A stretch of 58,489 nt of DNA, taken from positions 1-58,489 of the forward strand of contig JASGLP010000012.1 in assembly GCA_030156895.1 (NCBI GenBank). The letters run 5' to 3'. This DNA comes from Eubacteriaceae bacterium (lineage in GTDB: Bacteria > Bacillota > Clostridia > Eubacteriales > Eubacteriaceae). Below the pieces are notes generated by a model. The model made no database searches. It was not told the origin of the DNA and worked only from the letters and a program-made list of their open reading frames with translations. Positions within the stretch are counted from its first letter, which is position 1. Each line of letters begins with the position of its first letter. Position numbers and translations under genes: made by a program. Below are positions 1-8,236 of this stretch, piece after piece.

Positions 1-1
1 A

Positions 2-631
2 GCGGAAGCAGAAGCCAAGAAGAAAGCTGAAGAAGAGGCTAAAGTAAAAGCGGAAGTGGAAGCTAAGAAAAAGGCTGAAGAAGAGGCTAAGAAGAAAGCT
101 GAAGCAGAAGCCAAGAAAAAAGCCGAAGAAGAGGCTAAGAAGAAAGCTGAAGCAAAAGCCAAAATGAAGGCTGAAGCTGAAGCTAAGAAAAAAGCCGAGG
201 AAGAAGCTAAGAAAAAAGCTGAAGAAGCGGCTAAGAAGGCAGAACAAGAAGCAGCCCTAAAAGCTGAGCAGGAAGAAAAGAAAAAAGTTGTGGCTGAAGC
301 GGTTGAAAAAGCCAAAGAAGTCAAGCAACATGCTAAAGAAATCACTCAAAAGGTCAAACAAAAGACTACTAAGGAAACTGTTGCAGTCAAGAATGAAATT
401 GAGTCACTTGCCCAAAAGACAGAAGCAGTTGTAGCAACTGAAGAAAAAGAAATTGTTGAAGCTTTGAAGAAAAAAGTTGAAAGGCTAAACGAATTAAGTG
501 CAAAAGCGGCAGAACGCGCGATTGCCAGAGAAGAAGAAGCCAGAAAGCGTATTTCTGATAAGAAAAAGGCCGAAAAAGATAAAAAAGCTCAAGAGAAAGA
601 GAAAAAAAATCTTCCTTTCTATTTGATGTAA
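2..631 (+). CDS. Lys/Ala/Glu-rich repeat protein, 5'-truncated
   Basis: The reading frame is open to the first base of the window, so the start codon lies outside. The visible 209 residues consist first of about 80 residues of degenerate AEAEAKKKAEEEAKKKA-type heptad or undecad repeats, then a less repetitive helical part, and a short hydrophobic end (NLPFYLM). The composition predicts a long charged helix, as in TolA-like or histone-H1/phasin-like proteins. No catalytic motif is visible and no function can be assigned. A hairpin and a repeat element follow directly after the stop. The DNA repeats make copy-number slippage likely in this gene. Confidence 0.7.
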   Translation, partial: AEAEAKKKAEEEAKVKAEVEAKKKAEEEAKKKAEAEAKKKAEEEAKKKAEAKAKMKAEAEAKKKAEEEAKKKAEEAAKKAEQEAALKAEQEEKKKVVAEAVEKAKEVKQHAKEITQKVKQKTTKETVAVKNEIESLAQKTEAVVATEEKEIVEALKKKVERLNELSAKAAERAIAREEEARKRISDKKKAEKDKKAQEKEKKNLPFYLM

Positions 632-661
632 AAAAATTCGTACATGTTAAATGCGCGGATT

Positions 662-813
662 CAGACTGAAGATAAAGTAAATTTTGAATACCGGAGCACC
701 GACAATTGGCTTACAAATGCTTATAATTAGCGATTTCAAATTGGGCAACTGTACGAATCCGCGCGCGGACTACGAAATCCAATTGGTCGGTGCGGGGTTT
801 GTCTACACATTGA
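662..813 (+). repeat. Terminator-nested repeat, copy 1 (internally shortened)
   Basis: The left end is CAGACTGAAGATAAAG and the right end GTTTGTCTACACATTGA. The closing stem GCACCGACAATTGG / CCAATTGGTCGGTGC and the GCGCGCGGA box are present, but the segment carrying the CTCGGGGCGAACAGTTG box is missing. It is flanked by an imperfect 23-bp direct repeat (639-661 and 816-838, four mismatches), each copy being hairpin-like. It lies after the Lys-rich gene and before the dnaX promoter. A short ORF over this stretch (684-929) is an artefact of the repeat. Confidence 0.85.
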
Positions 814-842
814 TCCGTGCATGTCAAATGTACGGATTTTTC
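814..842 (+). terminator. Intrinsic terminator, right-hand copy
   Basis: TCCGTGCAT and ATGTACGGA form a nine-pair stem with one G-U pair, followed by TTTTTC. It probably ends the transcript of the Lys-rich gene. A diverged copy of the same hairpin sequence lies left of repeat copy 1. Confidence 0.7.
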
Positions 843-864
843 TTTTGCAATTGGGACAGAAGTC

Positions 865-893
865 TATACAAAAGCCTGGCAGTAGTCTATAAT
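865..893 (+). promoter_or_regulatory. Putative promoter of dnaX
   Basis: TATACA (865-870) and TATAAT (888-893) are separated by 17 bases and lie 24 bases before the dnaX start codon. The -10 box is perfect and the -35 box matches at four of six positions. The RBS AAAAGGGG follows. Confidence 0.6.
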
Positions 894-916
894 AAAAATA
901 TAGAAAAGGGGAATTT

Positions 917-2590
917 ATGGGTTACTTAGCTTTATATCGAAAATATCGGCCAAAAAACTTCGATGAAGTAGTTGGTCAGGAAAGTATTATAAAAATACTG
1001 AAAAATCAGATAAAATATGACCGAGTTGGACATGCCTATCTCTTTTCCGGGATTAGGGGGACAGGCAAAACATCTTTAGCCAAGGTTTTTGCCAAAGCTA
1101 TTAATTGTCCTAATAATCAGGATGGCAATCCATGTAATAGCTGTGAAGTGTGTCATAAACTTGATTCTTCTGGGGTAATGGATATCATAGAAATTGACGG
1201 TGCGTCAAATCGTGGGGTCGATGAAATTCGCGAGATTCGTGAAAAAGTAAAATATCCACCGGTTGTGGGGCGCTACAAGGTTTACATAATTGATGAAGTC
1301 CATATGCTTACAAAAGAAGCTTTTAATGCGCTTTTAAAAACGCTGGAGGAACCACCGGAACATATTGTCTTCATTCTGGCGACGACGGAACCACAGAAAT
1401 GTCCGACGACTATTTTGTCGCGTTGTCAGCGTTTTGAGATCAAGCCGATCTCTGTGAACTTGATTGCTGCTCAGCTAAAAAAAATTAGTCAGGATTTAAA
1501 GCTTAAAATTAGTGATGAAAGTCTTTTCTTTATCGCTGAACGTGGTGATCAGTCCATGCGTGATGCTTTAAGTCTGATGGATCAGATTATTGATCTGAAG
1601 GATGATCAGGGTTCTATTGAATTTGATGAAATGCTATCTTTTTTAGGCATGGCAGGACAGAATCAAATTAATCAACTTCTTGAGAGTATTTTTCAAAAAG
1701 ATCCGGGAACAACTATTTTTAAACTTCGAGAACTGAAAGATTCTGGTCGGGAAAGCGCTTTAATCATGGATCAGATCATCAGGACATTAAGAGACATGCT
1801 GATTGTTAAAACAACGGGTCAGCTCAAGGAGCGGATCCTTAAATTAAACCCAGCTACGATTAGTGCCTATGAAGATCTGGTAACTTCGATTTCTTTGCTT
1901 GAATTGACTAATGCCACAGATTTTTTAATTCAGGAAAAAAATAAGATGAAATATAGCAGCCTTCAGGATGTTATCCTTGAAATCGCCTGTATTCGATTGG
2001 CCATGGCTCATGATCAGTCGGGAGTGTTGCCAGTTGAGTCTTTGAGAAAGCCGAGTCGGACAGATGAACTTCTTAATCCTGCGCCTAAAGCAATGCCAAA
2101 GCAGGAGAGTCCGGCAGTATTAGATAAAGAGATTGTGAATAGCAGTGTTTTTATGCCAGAAAAAAAGGTCAACTCAGCACACAAAGAAGCTGAAGAAACA
2201 GAAGAAGTAGGACAAGCAGAAGCTGCGCAAGCCCCTGAACAGGTGCCAAAACAAATGCCTGAAAGTAAAAAGTCACCAGATACTGATAAAATATTTGCTC
2301 GTCTTTGTCAGCAGATTGGTCCAGCCCAATGTATGTTTTTAAAAAAAGCCCATCCGGAATTTGATGGGAAAGTTTTTAGCATTGCCTTTTCCGAAGAGGA
2401 TCAGAGTTATGTCAGTTTTATAGATACGCCCCAGCATCGGGAAGAATTTGAAAATATTTTAAGAGAAGAAACTGGTCAGGATATAAAAGTGAATGTCAGC
2501 GTTGAAAAGGAAAATTTTTCGGAGCTTGACCTAATGGAAAAAACCAAAAGGATAGTGAATGATCCATCCATTGAAATCTCACACCAGTAA
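917..2590 (+). CDS. dnaX: DNA polymerase III subunit gamma/tau
   Basis: This is the clamp-loader ATPase of the replisome, 557 residues. The AAA+ Walker A is GIRGTGKT at about residues 45-52. Zinc-binding cysteines lie at about 64, 73, 76 and 79, DEVH at 126-129, and sensor 1 is ATTEPQK at about 155-161. An acidic, proline-containing linker at about 370-460 leads to a C-terminal tau-like domain. The start ATG is preceded by AAAAGGGG. It is the first gene of the classic dnaX-ybaB-recR group, though ybaB seems also to have its own promoter. No SRP RNA gene, common before dnaX in related bacteria, is visible upstream; that space holds a repeat. Confidence 0.97.
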   Translation: MGYLALYRKYRPKNFDEVVGQESIIKILKNQIKYDRVGHAYLFSGIRGTGKTSLAKVFAKAINCPNNQDGNPCNSCEVCHKLDSSGVMDIIEIDGASNRGVDEIREIREKVKYPPVVGRYKVYIIDEVHMLTKEAFNALLKTLEEPPEHIVFILATTEPQKCPTTILSRCQRFEIKPISVNLIAAQLKKISQDLKLKISDESLFFIAERGDQSMRDALSLMDQIIDLKDDQGSIEFDEMLSFLGMAGQNQINQLLESIFQKDPGTTIFKLRELKDSGRESALIMDQIIRTLRDMLIVKTTGQLKERILKLNPATISAYEDLVTSISLLELTNATDFLIQEKNKMKYSSLQDVILEIACIRLAMAHDQSGVLPVESLRKPSRTDELLNPAPKAMPKQESPAVLDKEIVNSSVFMPEKKVNSAHKEAEETEEVGQAEAAQAPEQVPKQMPESKKSPDTDKIFARLCQQIGPAQCMFLKKAHPEFDGKVFSIAFSEEDQSYVSFIDTPQHREEFENILREETGQDIKVNVSVEKENFSELDLMEKTKRIVNDPSIEISHQ

Positions 2591-2598
2591 AAAAGATT

Positions 2599-2628
2599 TT
2601 GTGAAATAAGGTCAATTAATGGTATAAT
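2599..2628 (+). promoter_or_regulatory. Putative promoter of ybaB-recR
   Basis: TTGTGA (2599-2604) and TATAAT (2623-2628) have an 18-base spacer. They lie in the short gap between dnaX and ybaB, about 35 bases before the ATG. Confidence 0.55.
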
Positions 2629-2662
2629 ATTTAGGTTAAATTGAATTATCTAGGAGGATATA

Positions 2663-3007
2663 ATGGCAAAAAGAAAAATGCCCGGTGGGATGGGCGGCGG
2701 TAATATGAATAGTATGATGAAACAGGTTCAGAAAATGCAGCAGGATATGGCTAAACTGCAGTCGGAACTTGAAGAAAAAGAAGTTGAAGCAACTGCTGGC
2801 GGCGGTGCGGTGAAAGTTATCGCCACTGGCAAAAAAAATATTGTCTCAATTAGCATCTCACCTGAGGTTGTTGATGAAGATGATCTTGAGATGCTGGAAG
2901 ATCTGGTTATGGCGGCTGTCAATGAAGCCCTGGTAAAAGCGGATGAAATGGTCAATGGTGAAATGGCTAAAATTACTGGAGGCATGAATATTCCAGGTTT
3001 AATGTAA
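2663..3007 (+). CDS. YbaB/EbfC family nucleoid-associated protein
   Basis: A small DNA-binding protein of 114 residues, with the usual Gly/Met-rich N-terminus ([16 protein letters not shown]), a long helix of the [22 protein letters not shown] type, and the family signature A.GGGAVKV around residue 45. The family binds DNA as a dimer and is nearly always encoded between dnaX and recR, as here. The RBS is AGGAGGAT. The stop codon directly abuts the recR start, so the two are translationally coupled. Confidence 0.95.
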   Translation: MAKRKMPGGMGGGNMNSMMKQVQKMQQDMAKLQSELEEKEVEATAGGGAVKVIATGKKNIVSISISPEVVDEDDLEMLEDLVMAAVNEALVKADEMVNGEMAKITGGMNIPGLM

Positions 3008-3607
3008 ATGAGTGCTTATCCCAAAACATTGGATCGTCTGATTCAGGAATTGTCTAAACTCCCCGGAATCGGAGAAAAAACGGCGCAGAGATTGGCGTTT
3101 CACATTATTAACCTGCCAGCTGAAGACATTAATCAGTTATCAGGAGCTATTCATGCAGCTAAAGAGCGGATTATGCTATGTGAAAACTGCTTTAATATTA
3201 CGGATCAAAAAGTTTGTGAAATCTGCAGTGATACTAAACGAGATCCCAGTCTTATTTGTGTGGTGCAAAACAGCAGAGATATATATGCCATCGAAAAAAC
3301 CAGGGAATATCATGGTTTGTATCATGTTTTACACGGAGCAATATCGCCACTTGACGGGATTGGTCCCCAGGATATAAAGGCCAGAGAGTTACTGATAAGA
3401 ATTGGCAAGGAAGAGATTAAAGAAGTGATAATGGCGACTAATGCAACTGTCGAAGGAGAAGCCACCGCTATGTATCTTGGTAACTTGATTACACCATTAG
3501 GGGTTACCGTTACGCGTTTGGCGAAAGGGATTCCCATTGGTGCTGATCTTGAATATACAGATGAAATTACTATTATTAAGGCTTTCGAAGGAAGAAGTAA
3601 GTTGTAA
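3008..3607 (+). CDS. recR: Recombination mediator protein RecR
   Basis: RecR of 199 residues, the usual length. It acts with RecF and RecO to load RecA at gaps. An N-terminal helix-hairpin-helix (LSKLPGIGEKTAQRLAFHI) is followed by a C4 zinc finger (CENC...CEIC, about residues 58-73), a Toprim domain and the C-terminal GADLEYTDE motif. The ATG begins at the base after the ybaB stop, so no separate RBS is needed beyond coupling. Confidence 0.97.
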   Translation: MSAYPKTLDRLIQELSKLPGIGEKTAQRLAFHIINLPAEDINQLSGAIHAAKERIMLCENCFNITDQKVCEICSDTKRDPSLICVVQNSRDIYAIEKTREYHGLYHVLHGAISPLDGIGPQDIKARELLIRIGKEEIKEVIMATNATVEGEATAMYLGNLITPLGVTVTRLAKGIPIGADLEYTDEITIIKAFEGRSKL

Positions 3608-3645
3608 TTTGAAAACTTTTTAGGAAGAATTTCGCCAAGGAGAAA

Positions 3646-5382
3646 ATGATGATAATTAAGGAAGGTATTATTGCGTCACCAGGTATTGCGGTTGCGAAAG
3701 CAATTGTTTATGAGAAAATAATTGTAGATATTCGCAAAGGCCATGCGCCTGATGCCCAGCTGGAGATAGAAAAACTTCAAAGCGCGCTAAAAGCAAGCGC
3801 GATTCAACTGATGAGTATTAAGGATAAAGCAGTAGCGGAATTGGGTCAGGAAGAAGGCGCGATTTTTGAAGCCCATGCAATGGTGCTTGAAGACCCGGAA
3901 TTCACAGAAGGAATAGAAACGGAAATTACTGAAAACGGATACTTTGCCGAGTATGCGACGGAGCTAATTACAAATCGTTTCTACGATATTTTTGATGCAA
4001 TGGATGATCCGTATTTCCGAGCCAGAGCAGCAGACATTAAAGATGTCGGGACTCGGGTTATCAACAATATTCTGGGAGTCAGTCAGGCTGATTTGTCAAA
4101 ATTGAAAGATGATGCCATAATTATTGCAGATGATCTGACACCATCGGATACGGCGCAAATGGATAAAGACAAGGTTGCCGGTTTTGCCACAAATATAGGT
4201 AGCCGAACATCACATACGGCAATCATGGCCAGAAGCTTGGAAATCCCGGCTGTTTTAGGCCTTTGTGATATCACCAAAACGGTTAAAAATGGCGACCTTG
4301 TTGTAGTTGACGGCATCGATGGCTCGGTGGCAATCAACCCCGATGAGAAGGAGCTGAAAAGCTACCTTGAAAAACAGCAAAAATACAATGACTATCTGGA
4401 AGAGCTTAGCGCCTTAAAAGACCAGGAAGCTGTAACCCTCGATGGACACAAAGTGGAATTGGTCGGAAACATTGGCGAACCGGGAGATGTTACAGGGGTT
4501 ATAAAAAACGGTGGTCAAGGGGTTGGGCTTTATCGAACAGAGTTTCTTTACATGAATTCTGAAACGATGCCCGGTGAAGAAAAACAATTCGCAGCCTACC
4601 GATCAGTGCTGGAGGCCTTTCCCAATGGGCCGGTTATTATCAGAACGCTTGATATTGGCGGTGATAAAAAACTACCATATCTGCCTCTTGAAGAAGAACT
4701 TAATCCTTTTTTAGGATTACGGGCAGTTCGACTGTGTTTTAGAGAAGTGGAAATGTTTAAAGTCCAGCTAAGAGCGATTCTTAGAGCCAGTGTTTATGGA
4801 AACGCCCACATCATGTTTCCAATGATTTCATCCGTAACCGAAGTCAGACAGGCTAAAAACATTTTAAAAGAATGTATGGATGAATTGTCACAGGCAAATA
4901 TAGCCTATGATAAAGATGTCAAAGTTGGCGTGATGATCGAGATTCCGTCGGCCGCAATGACGGCGGACATTATTGCTAAAGAAGTGGATTTTTTCAGCAT
5001 CGGGACCAATGATCTTTGCCAGTACACCCTGGCGGTTGATCGGATGAATCAGGATGTATCTTATCTCTATGATCCCTTTAATCCAGCGATTTTAAGATTG
5101 ATCAAACAGGTAACAGCAGCAACAAATGGTCAGCCGCAATTTTTTGCGGGAATGTGTGGCGAAATGGCGGGTGATCCCCTGGCAGCGATGCTGCTTTTAG
5201 GACTGGGACTTTATGAATTCAGTATGTCGGCCTTATCCATTCCCAGAATTAAAAAACTGATTCGCAGCATTCGCTTCGAAGATGCGAAAAAAATGGCAGA
5301 TACAGCACTGAATCTGGAATCTGGGGAAGCAGTACAGGAATATATTAAAGATACTTTAGAAAAGTTAAAGATAACAATTTAA
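3646..5382 (+). CDS. ptsI: PTS enzyme I (PEP-protein phosphotransferase)
   Basis: Enzyme I of the sugar phosphotransferase system, 578 residues. It takes phosphate from PEP onto a histidine and passes it to HPr. The phospho-histidine lies in GSRTSHTAIMARS (His190). The PEP-binding barrel signatures DFFSIGTNDLCQYT and the cysteine loop FAGMCGEMAGD are intact. Two ATGs in tandem (3646, 3649) follow AAGGAGAAA, and either may be used. ptsH follows after 19 bases. No sugar-specific EII gene lies nearby, so this is the general-component operon. Confidence 0.96.
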   Translation: MMIIKEGIIASPGIAVAKAIVYEKIIVDIRKGHAPDAQLEIEKLQSALKASAIQLMSIKDKAVAELGQEEGAIFEAHAMVLEDPEFTEGIETEITENGYFAEYATELITNRFYDIFDAMDDPYFRARAADIKDVGTRVINNILGVSQADLSKLKDDAIIIADDLTPSDTAQMDKDKVAGFATNIGSRTSHTAIMARSLEIPAVLGLCDITKTVKNGDLVVVDGIDGSVAINPDEKELKSYLEKQQKYNDYLEELSALKDQEAVTLDGHKVELVGNIGEPGDVTGVIKNGGQGVGLYRTEFLYMNSETMPGEEKQFAAYRSVLEAFPNGPVIIRTLDIGGDKKLPYLPLEEELNPFLGLRAVRLCFREVEMFKVQLRAILRASVYGNAHIMFPMISSVTEVRQAKNILKECMDELSQANIAYDKDVKVGVMIEIPSAAMTADIIAKEVDFFSIGTNDLCQYTLAVDRMNQDVSYLYDPFNPAILRLIKQVTAATNGQPQFFAGMCGEMAGDPLAAMLLLGLGLYEFSMSALSIPRIKKLIRSIRFEDAKKMADTALNLESGEAVQEYIKDTLEKLKITI

Positions 5383-5401
5383 GTTAAGTGGAGGAATAAT
5401 T

Positions 5402-5665
5402 ATGGTTAAACAGGAAGTTACAGTATTAAATGCGACAGGTTTACATGCGCGTCCGGCATCAATGTTTGTACAGACAGCGGGCAAGTTCAAATCTAAAATT
5501 CATGTGATCAAAGATGGCTCTTCCATCAATGCTAAAAGTATTATGGGGATTATGGCTGGCGGAATTGCTCAGGGGACAACCATTGAGATTTCAGCCGAAG
5601 GCCCTGATGAACAGGAAGCAGTTGATGCCCTGGTGCAATTAATCAACGATAAATTTGGAGAATAA
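5402..5665 (+). CDS. ptsH: Phosphocarrier protein HPr
   Basis: An 87-residue HPr. The catalytic His15 lies in GLHARPAS, and a regulatory-type serine is at position 46 in NAKSIMGIM, the site phosphorylated by HPr kinase in Firmicutes. The RBS is GTGGAGGAA. Gene order is ptsI-ptsH, the reverse of Bacillus. The Ser46 motif suggests catabolite control through CcpA, but no HPr kinase gene is present in this window. Confidence 0.96.
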   Translation: MVKQEVTVLNATGLHARPASMFVQTAGKFKSKIHVIKDGSSINAKSIMGIMAGGIAQGTTIEISAEGPDEQEAVDALVQLINDKFGE

Positions 5666-5739
5666 TGGCTATAAAGCTGGTGTTTTTACTGATTTTAAGG
5701 TAAAATATTGTAATACAATTCAGAAAGTGAGGAATTAAT

Positions 5740-6138
5740 ATGAGCTGTAGCAAGAACAACAAACTGTTTTTTGTCGGTGGTCTGTTTTTGGGGACTGTCA
5801 TAGGAGGAACTCTGGGACTTTTATTGGCACCGTCTTCAGGAGACGAAACCAGAAAGAAAATCTCTGAAGGCACTGGAGAAGTTCTTGGCAATGCATATGA
5901 TCAGGCAATGGAATATGGTGAAAATCTTAAGGAACAGTTTCAAGACATGCAAGATCAGGTTTCCGATAAACTGAGCCAGTATAAAAATAAGATTGAGAGC
6001 AAAATCCAGGAAATTCAGGATGAAGTTGAGCAGGATATTGAAGAGCTTAGCGAAGAACTTGATGCCCTCGAAAAAGAAGAAGCAGAGTTAGCGGCTGAAG
6101 CTGAAACACTCGCAGAAGACGAAGAAATAAAGGAATAG
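5740..6138 (+). CDS. YtxH domain-containing protein
   Basis: A 132-residue protein with a single N-terminal glycine-zipper membrane segment (GGLFLGTVIGGTLGLLLAP, about residues 10-29), followed by a long, highly charged coiled-coil tail ending in an acidic run. This is the YtxH architecture. In Bacillus, YtxH and the DUF948 protein YtxG are encoded together and belong to general-stress control. Here the DUF948 gene follows after 6 bases, and a SigB-like cassette comes next. The molecular function is unknown. Confidence 0.85.
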   Translation: MSCSKNNKLFFVGGLFLGTVIGGTLGLLLAPSSGDETRKKISEGTGEVLGNAYDQAMEYGENLKEQFQDMQDQVSDKLSQYKNKIESKIQEIQDEVEQDIEELSEELDALEKEEAELAAEAETLAEDEEIKE

Positions 6139-6144
6139 GCATCG

Positions 6145-6507
6145 ATGATAACTTTAAATTTTAGCATGTGGGAACTGGCAGTGCTACTGATTGGGATTGC
6201 TTTTGTGGTTGGTGTTGTTTATCTGGTTAAACTTTTGAAGAATTTAGCCCAGACATTCGACTCCATGAACCGGCTGCTGGAGGAAAACCGCATGGCACTT
6301 CACAGTATCATTAGCAATGCCGATAGTATTACCAAGTCATCAACAGAGGTGCTGGACAAGGCTAATGATATGGTAGACGAAGTGGAAGGGGCTATCAATG
6401 TGATTAAGTCAGATGTGATTGATCCTGCCGTCAAAATTGCTGGAATGCTGAAAAAAGTGTCGAGTGTCTTGCAGTCATCCAAGTTCTCTAAAAAGAAAAG
6501 TGCTTAA
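6145..6507 (+). CDS. DUF948 (YtxG-like) membrane protein
   Basis: A 120-residue protein with one N-terminal transmembrane helix (LAVLLIGIAFVVGVVYLVKLL, about residues 11-31) and a coiled-coil tail with the typical DUF948 pattern of asparagine/serine/valine heptads (SIISNADSITKSSTEVLDKANDMVDEVEG). It is co-transcribed with the YtxH gene. A hairpin follows the stop, before the RsbV-like gene. The family is associated with stress response, with no biochemical role known to me. Confidence 0.82.
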   Translation: MITLNFSMWELAVLLIGIAFVVGVVYLVKLLKNLAQTFDSMNRLLEENRMALHSIISNADSITKSSTEVLDKANDMVDEVEGAINVIKSDVIDPAVKIAGMLKKVSSVLQSSKFSKKKSA

Positions 6508-6523
6508 ATAAACGAAACTAAGA

Positions 6524-6563
6524 GGTCCAATGATTAGTATCTCATTGGACCGCTTGTATTTTA
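6524..6563 (+). terminator. Probable terminator or attenuator hairpin
   Basis: GGTCCAATGA (6524-6533) and TCATTGGACC (6542-6551) form a perfect ten-pair stem with an eight-base loop. The T-tract is interrupted (GCTTGTATTTT), so readthrough into the RsbV-like gene is possible. Confidence 0.6.
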
Positions 6564-6587
6564 AGATGAATGGAGAGTGTGACCAGA

Positions 6588-6899
6588 ATGGGTATGAATG
6601 AAGAACAGGCCGTTGTCAAGATCAAAGGCGAGGTGGACATTTACTCGGTTGATCAATTTAGAGAATCAATTGAAAAATCGATGGATCAGAAAACACCGAA
6701 AATAATTCTGGACTGCACCGATTTGTCCTATATCGACAGCACCGGAATGGGTGTGCTCATTGAAATGAGAAATAAAACCATGGAATTGGGTCAAAAAATC
6801 GTCATGAAAAATCCCAAACCAAATGTAAAAAAATTGCTTTCTCTGACTGGTGTAGATAAAATTATTGACATTATCGAAAATTCTGGAGGAAAGCGCTGA
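6588..6899 (+). CDS. STAS-domain anti-sigma factor antagonist (RsbV-like)
   Basis: A single STAS domain of about 103 residues. In RsbV/SpoIIAA proteins the conserved serine of the D-S-T-G-M-G loop (YIDSTGMGVLIEM) is phosphorylated by the partner kinase, and the unphosphorylated form frees the sigma factor. The start is taken as ATG 6588, because GGAGAG (6572-6577) is well spaced for it; an earlier in-frame ATG at 6570 overlaps that RBS. The next gene is the cognate RsbW-like kinase. RsbV is preferred over SpoIIAA because the partner is clearly RsbW-like. Confidence 0.88.
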   Translation: MGMNEEQAVVKIKGEVDIYSVDQFRESIEKSMDQKTPKIILDCTDLSYIDSTGMGVLIEMRNKTMELGQKIVMKNPKPNVKKLLSLTGVDKIIDIIENSGGKR

Positions 6900-6912
6900 A
6901 AGAGGAAAGAAA

Positions 6913-7326
6913 ATGGATAATATTACACTGATTTTGCCTGCGAAGCCAGAATATGTCAGCCTGGCCAGACTAACAATTGCTTCAGTGGCCAATAATATGG
7001 GCTTTTCCATTGAAGATGTAGAAGATCTTAAAGTCGCGGTATCGGAAGCCTGCACAAATGCCCTGAGTCATAGCCAGAATGAGAACGGCAGTTATGAGCT
7101 GACCTATGTTGTCGACGAAGGATCATTAACTTTTACAGTCAGTGATAATGGCATGGGATTTGAACCGGATTCTGTTATGGCTCCTCAACTTGACGGTGAG
7201 CAGGTTGGCGGTTTTGGCTTGTTTATCATTAAATCACTGATGGATCAGGTTGAAATTGTCAGCCGCAGAGGACTGGGCACCTCGATTCGAATGGTTAAAA
7301 ACCGATCAGTCTGCAATGAAGTATGA
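6913..7326 (+). CDS. Anti-sigma factor / serine kinase (RsbW-like)
   Basis: A 137-residue GHKL ATPase-domain protein. The start LPAKPEYVSLARLTIASVANNMGFS closely follows the RsbW pattern, and the N-box region VSEACTNALSHS and G1 box DNGMGF are present. It should bind the sigma factor encoded next and phosphorylate the STAS protein. The start is ATG 6913 behind AGAGGAAAG; the ORF can be extended upstream but then lacks an RBS. Its end overlaps the sigma gene by 11 bases. Confidence 0.87.
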   Translation: MDNITLILPAKPEYVSLARLTIASVANNMGFSIEDVEDLKVAVSEACTNALSHSQNENGSYELTYVVDEGSLTFTVSDNGMGFEPDSVMAPQLDGEQVGGFGLFIIKSLMDQVEIVSRRGLGTSIRMVKNRSVCNEV

Positions 7327-8068
7327 ACGAAAAATTAGCAAGGAAGATGCCAGAGAACTGTTTTTGCAGTATGAACAAACCAGAGAGCGGGAGCTTCGCG
7401 ATCGACTGATAGAAAATTATCTTTATATTCCCCGGATATTATCCCGTAAATACGGACATAAGAGTGGTGATAATGATGATATCTATCAGGTTGCCTGTCT
7501 CGGTTTGATGTATGCGGTTGAACGTTTTGATGCTAAAAGAGGCTTTGAATTTGATACCTTTGCTACCCCAACCATTATTGGTGAGATCAAACGCTATTAC
7601 AGAGACCGCGAATGGCTGATTCGAATTCCGCGAAAAGTGCAGGATTTAAATCGTGAAATCAATCAGACACGCGCCTTGCTTGAACACAAATTGATGCGTT
7701 CGCCAACGATTTCTGAAATTGCCGATTACATGGAAATTTCCGAAGAGGCAATTATCCGGGCGATGGAAAGCTCAAATGCTTATTATCCCAAATCTTTATC
7801 AATGGAGTATGAGAGCAATCAGGATGGCCAGGAAGTCACTTTAATGGATCTTTTAGGAAATATTGACAATAACATGGAAAATGTTGAGAATATTGATATG
7901 CTCAAAAATAAGATTAGAGACCTTAATCCGGTTGAAAAAATCATTGTTGAACAGCGATTTTTCAAAGGCAAAACGCAAAAGGAAGTCGCAGACATGATCA
8001 ATAAATCACAGATGACGGTATCAAGAATCGAAAAAAAGGTTATGATGAAGTTGAAAGAAGATCTGTAA
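7316..8068 (+). CDS. RNA polymerase sigma factor, SigB/SigF/SigG family
   Basis: A sigma-70 group 3 factor of 250 residues. Region 2 is represented by DDIYQVACLGLMYAVERFDAKRGFEFDTFATPTIIGEIKRY (given here only as a landmark for about residues 52-92: key parts GLMYAVERFD and FATPTI). Region 3 follows at about 110-150 and region 4 ends in a helix-turn-helix (TQKEVADMINKSQMTVSRIEKK). The start ATG 7316 overlaps the RsbW-like gene, implying coupling and balanced dosage. It is most like SigB. The preceding Ytx-type genes are plausible regulon members. A strong terminator follows. Confidence 0.88.
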   Translation: MKYERKISKEDARELFLQYEQTRERELRDRLIENYLYIPRILSRKYGHKSGDNDDIYQVACLGLMYAVERFDAKRGFEFDTFATPTIIGEIKRYYRDREWLIRIPRKVQDLNREINQTRALLEHKLMRSPTISEIADYMEISEEAIIRAMESSNAYYPKSLSMEYESNQDGQEVTLMDLLGNIDNNMENVENIDMLKNKIRDLNPVEKIIVEQRFFKGKTQKEVADMINKSQMTVSRIEKKVMMKLKEDL

Positions 8069-8072
8069 AAAT

Positions 8073-8134
8073 AAAAGCGCAGCCTGAAAATAATTGATGA
8101 TTACGATTATTTTGGGGCTGCGCTTTTATTTTTG
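8073..8134 (+). terminator. Intrinsic terminator after the sigma gene
   Basis: AAAAGCGCAGCC (8073-8084) pairs with GGCTGCGCTTTT (8116-8127), followed by ATTTTTG. The A-tract on the left could also serve the opposite strand. Confidence 0.85.
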
Positions 8135-8236
8135 TCAAAGTATGAATTAAGGCTAGCATATTCCGGTAAAATATTATAAAATAACAGTACGACAAAAACC
8201 AATAAATGGTTGGCTAAAACGCGAGGAGGAAACAGC

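Noticed and set aside
632..916. SRP RNA gene upstream of dnaX
   Set aside because: The conserved SRP RNA domain IV sequence was not found; the region consists of repeat copy 1, terminator and promoter.
684..929. Open reading frames running through the repeat copies (also 26593-26778, the 5' part of 40205-41593, and several on the minus strand)
   Set aside because: Similar peptides recur because the repeat is similar; they lack ribosome binding sites and overlap terminators or promoters.
2728..2985. Minus-strand ORF opposite ybaB, and similar antisense ORFs opposite ptsI, fusA-like, addA, hydA and others
   Set aside because: They lie fully inside well-identified genes on the other strand and have no recognisable domains or ribosome binding sites.
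6588..8068. spoIIAA-spoIIAB-sigF sporulation operon
   Set aside because: The gene order fits, but the kinase N-terminus follows the RsbW pattern and the neighbours are stress-type genes; no other sporulation gene is visible.
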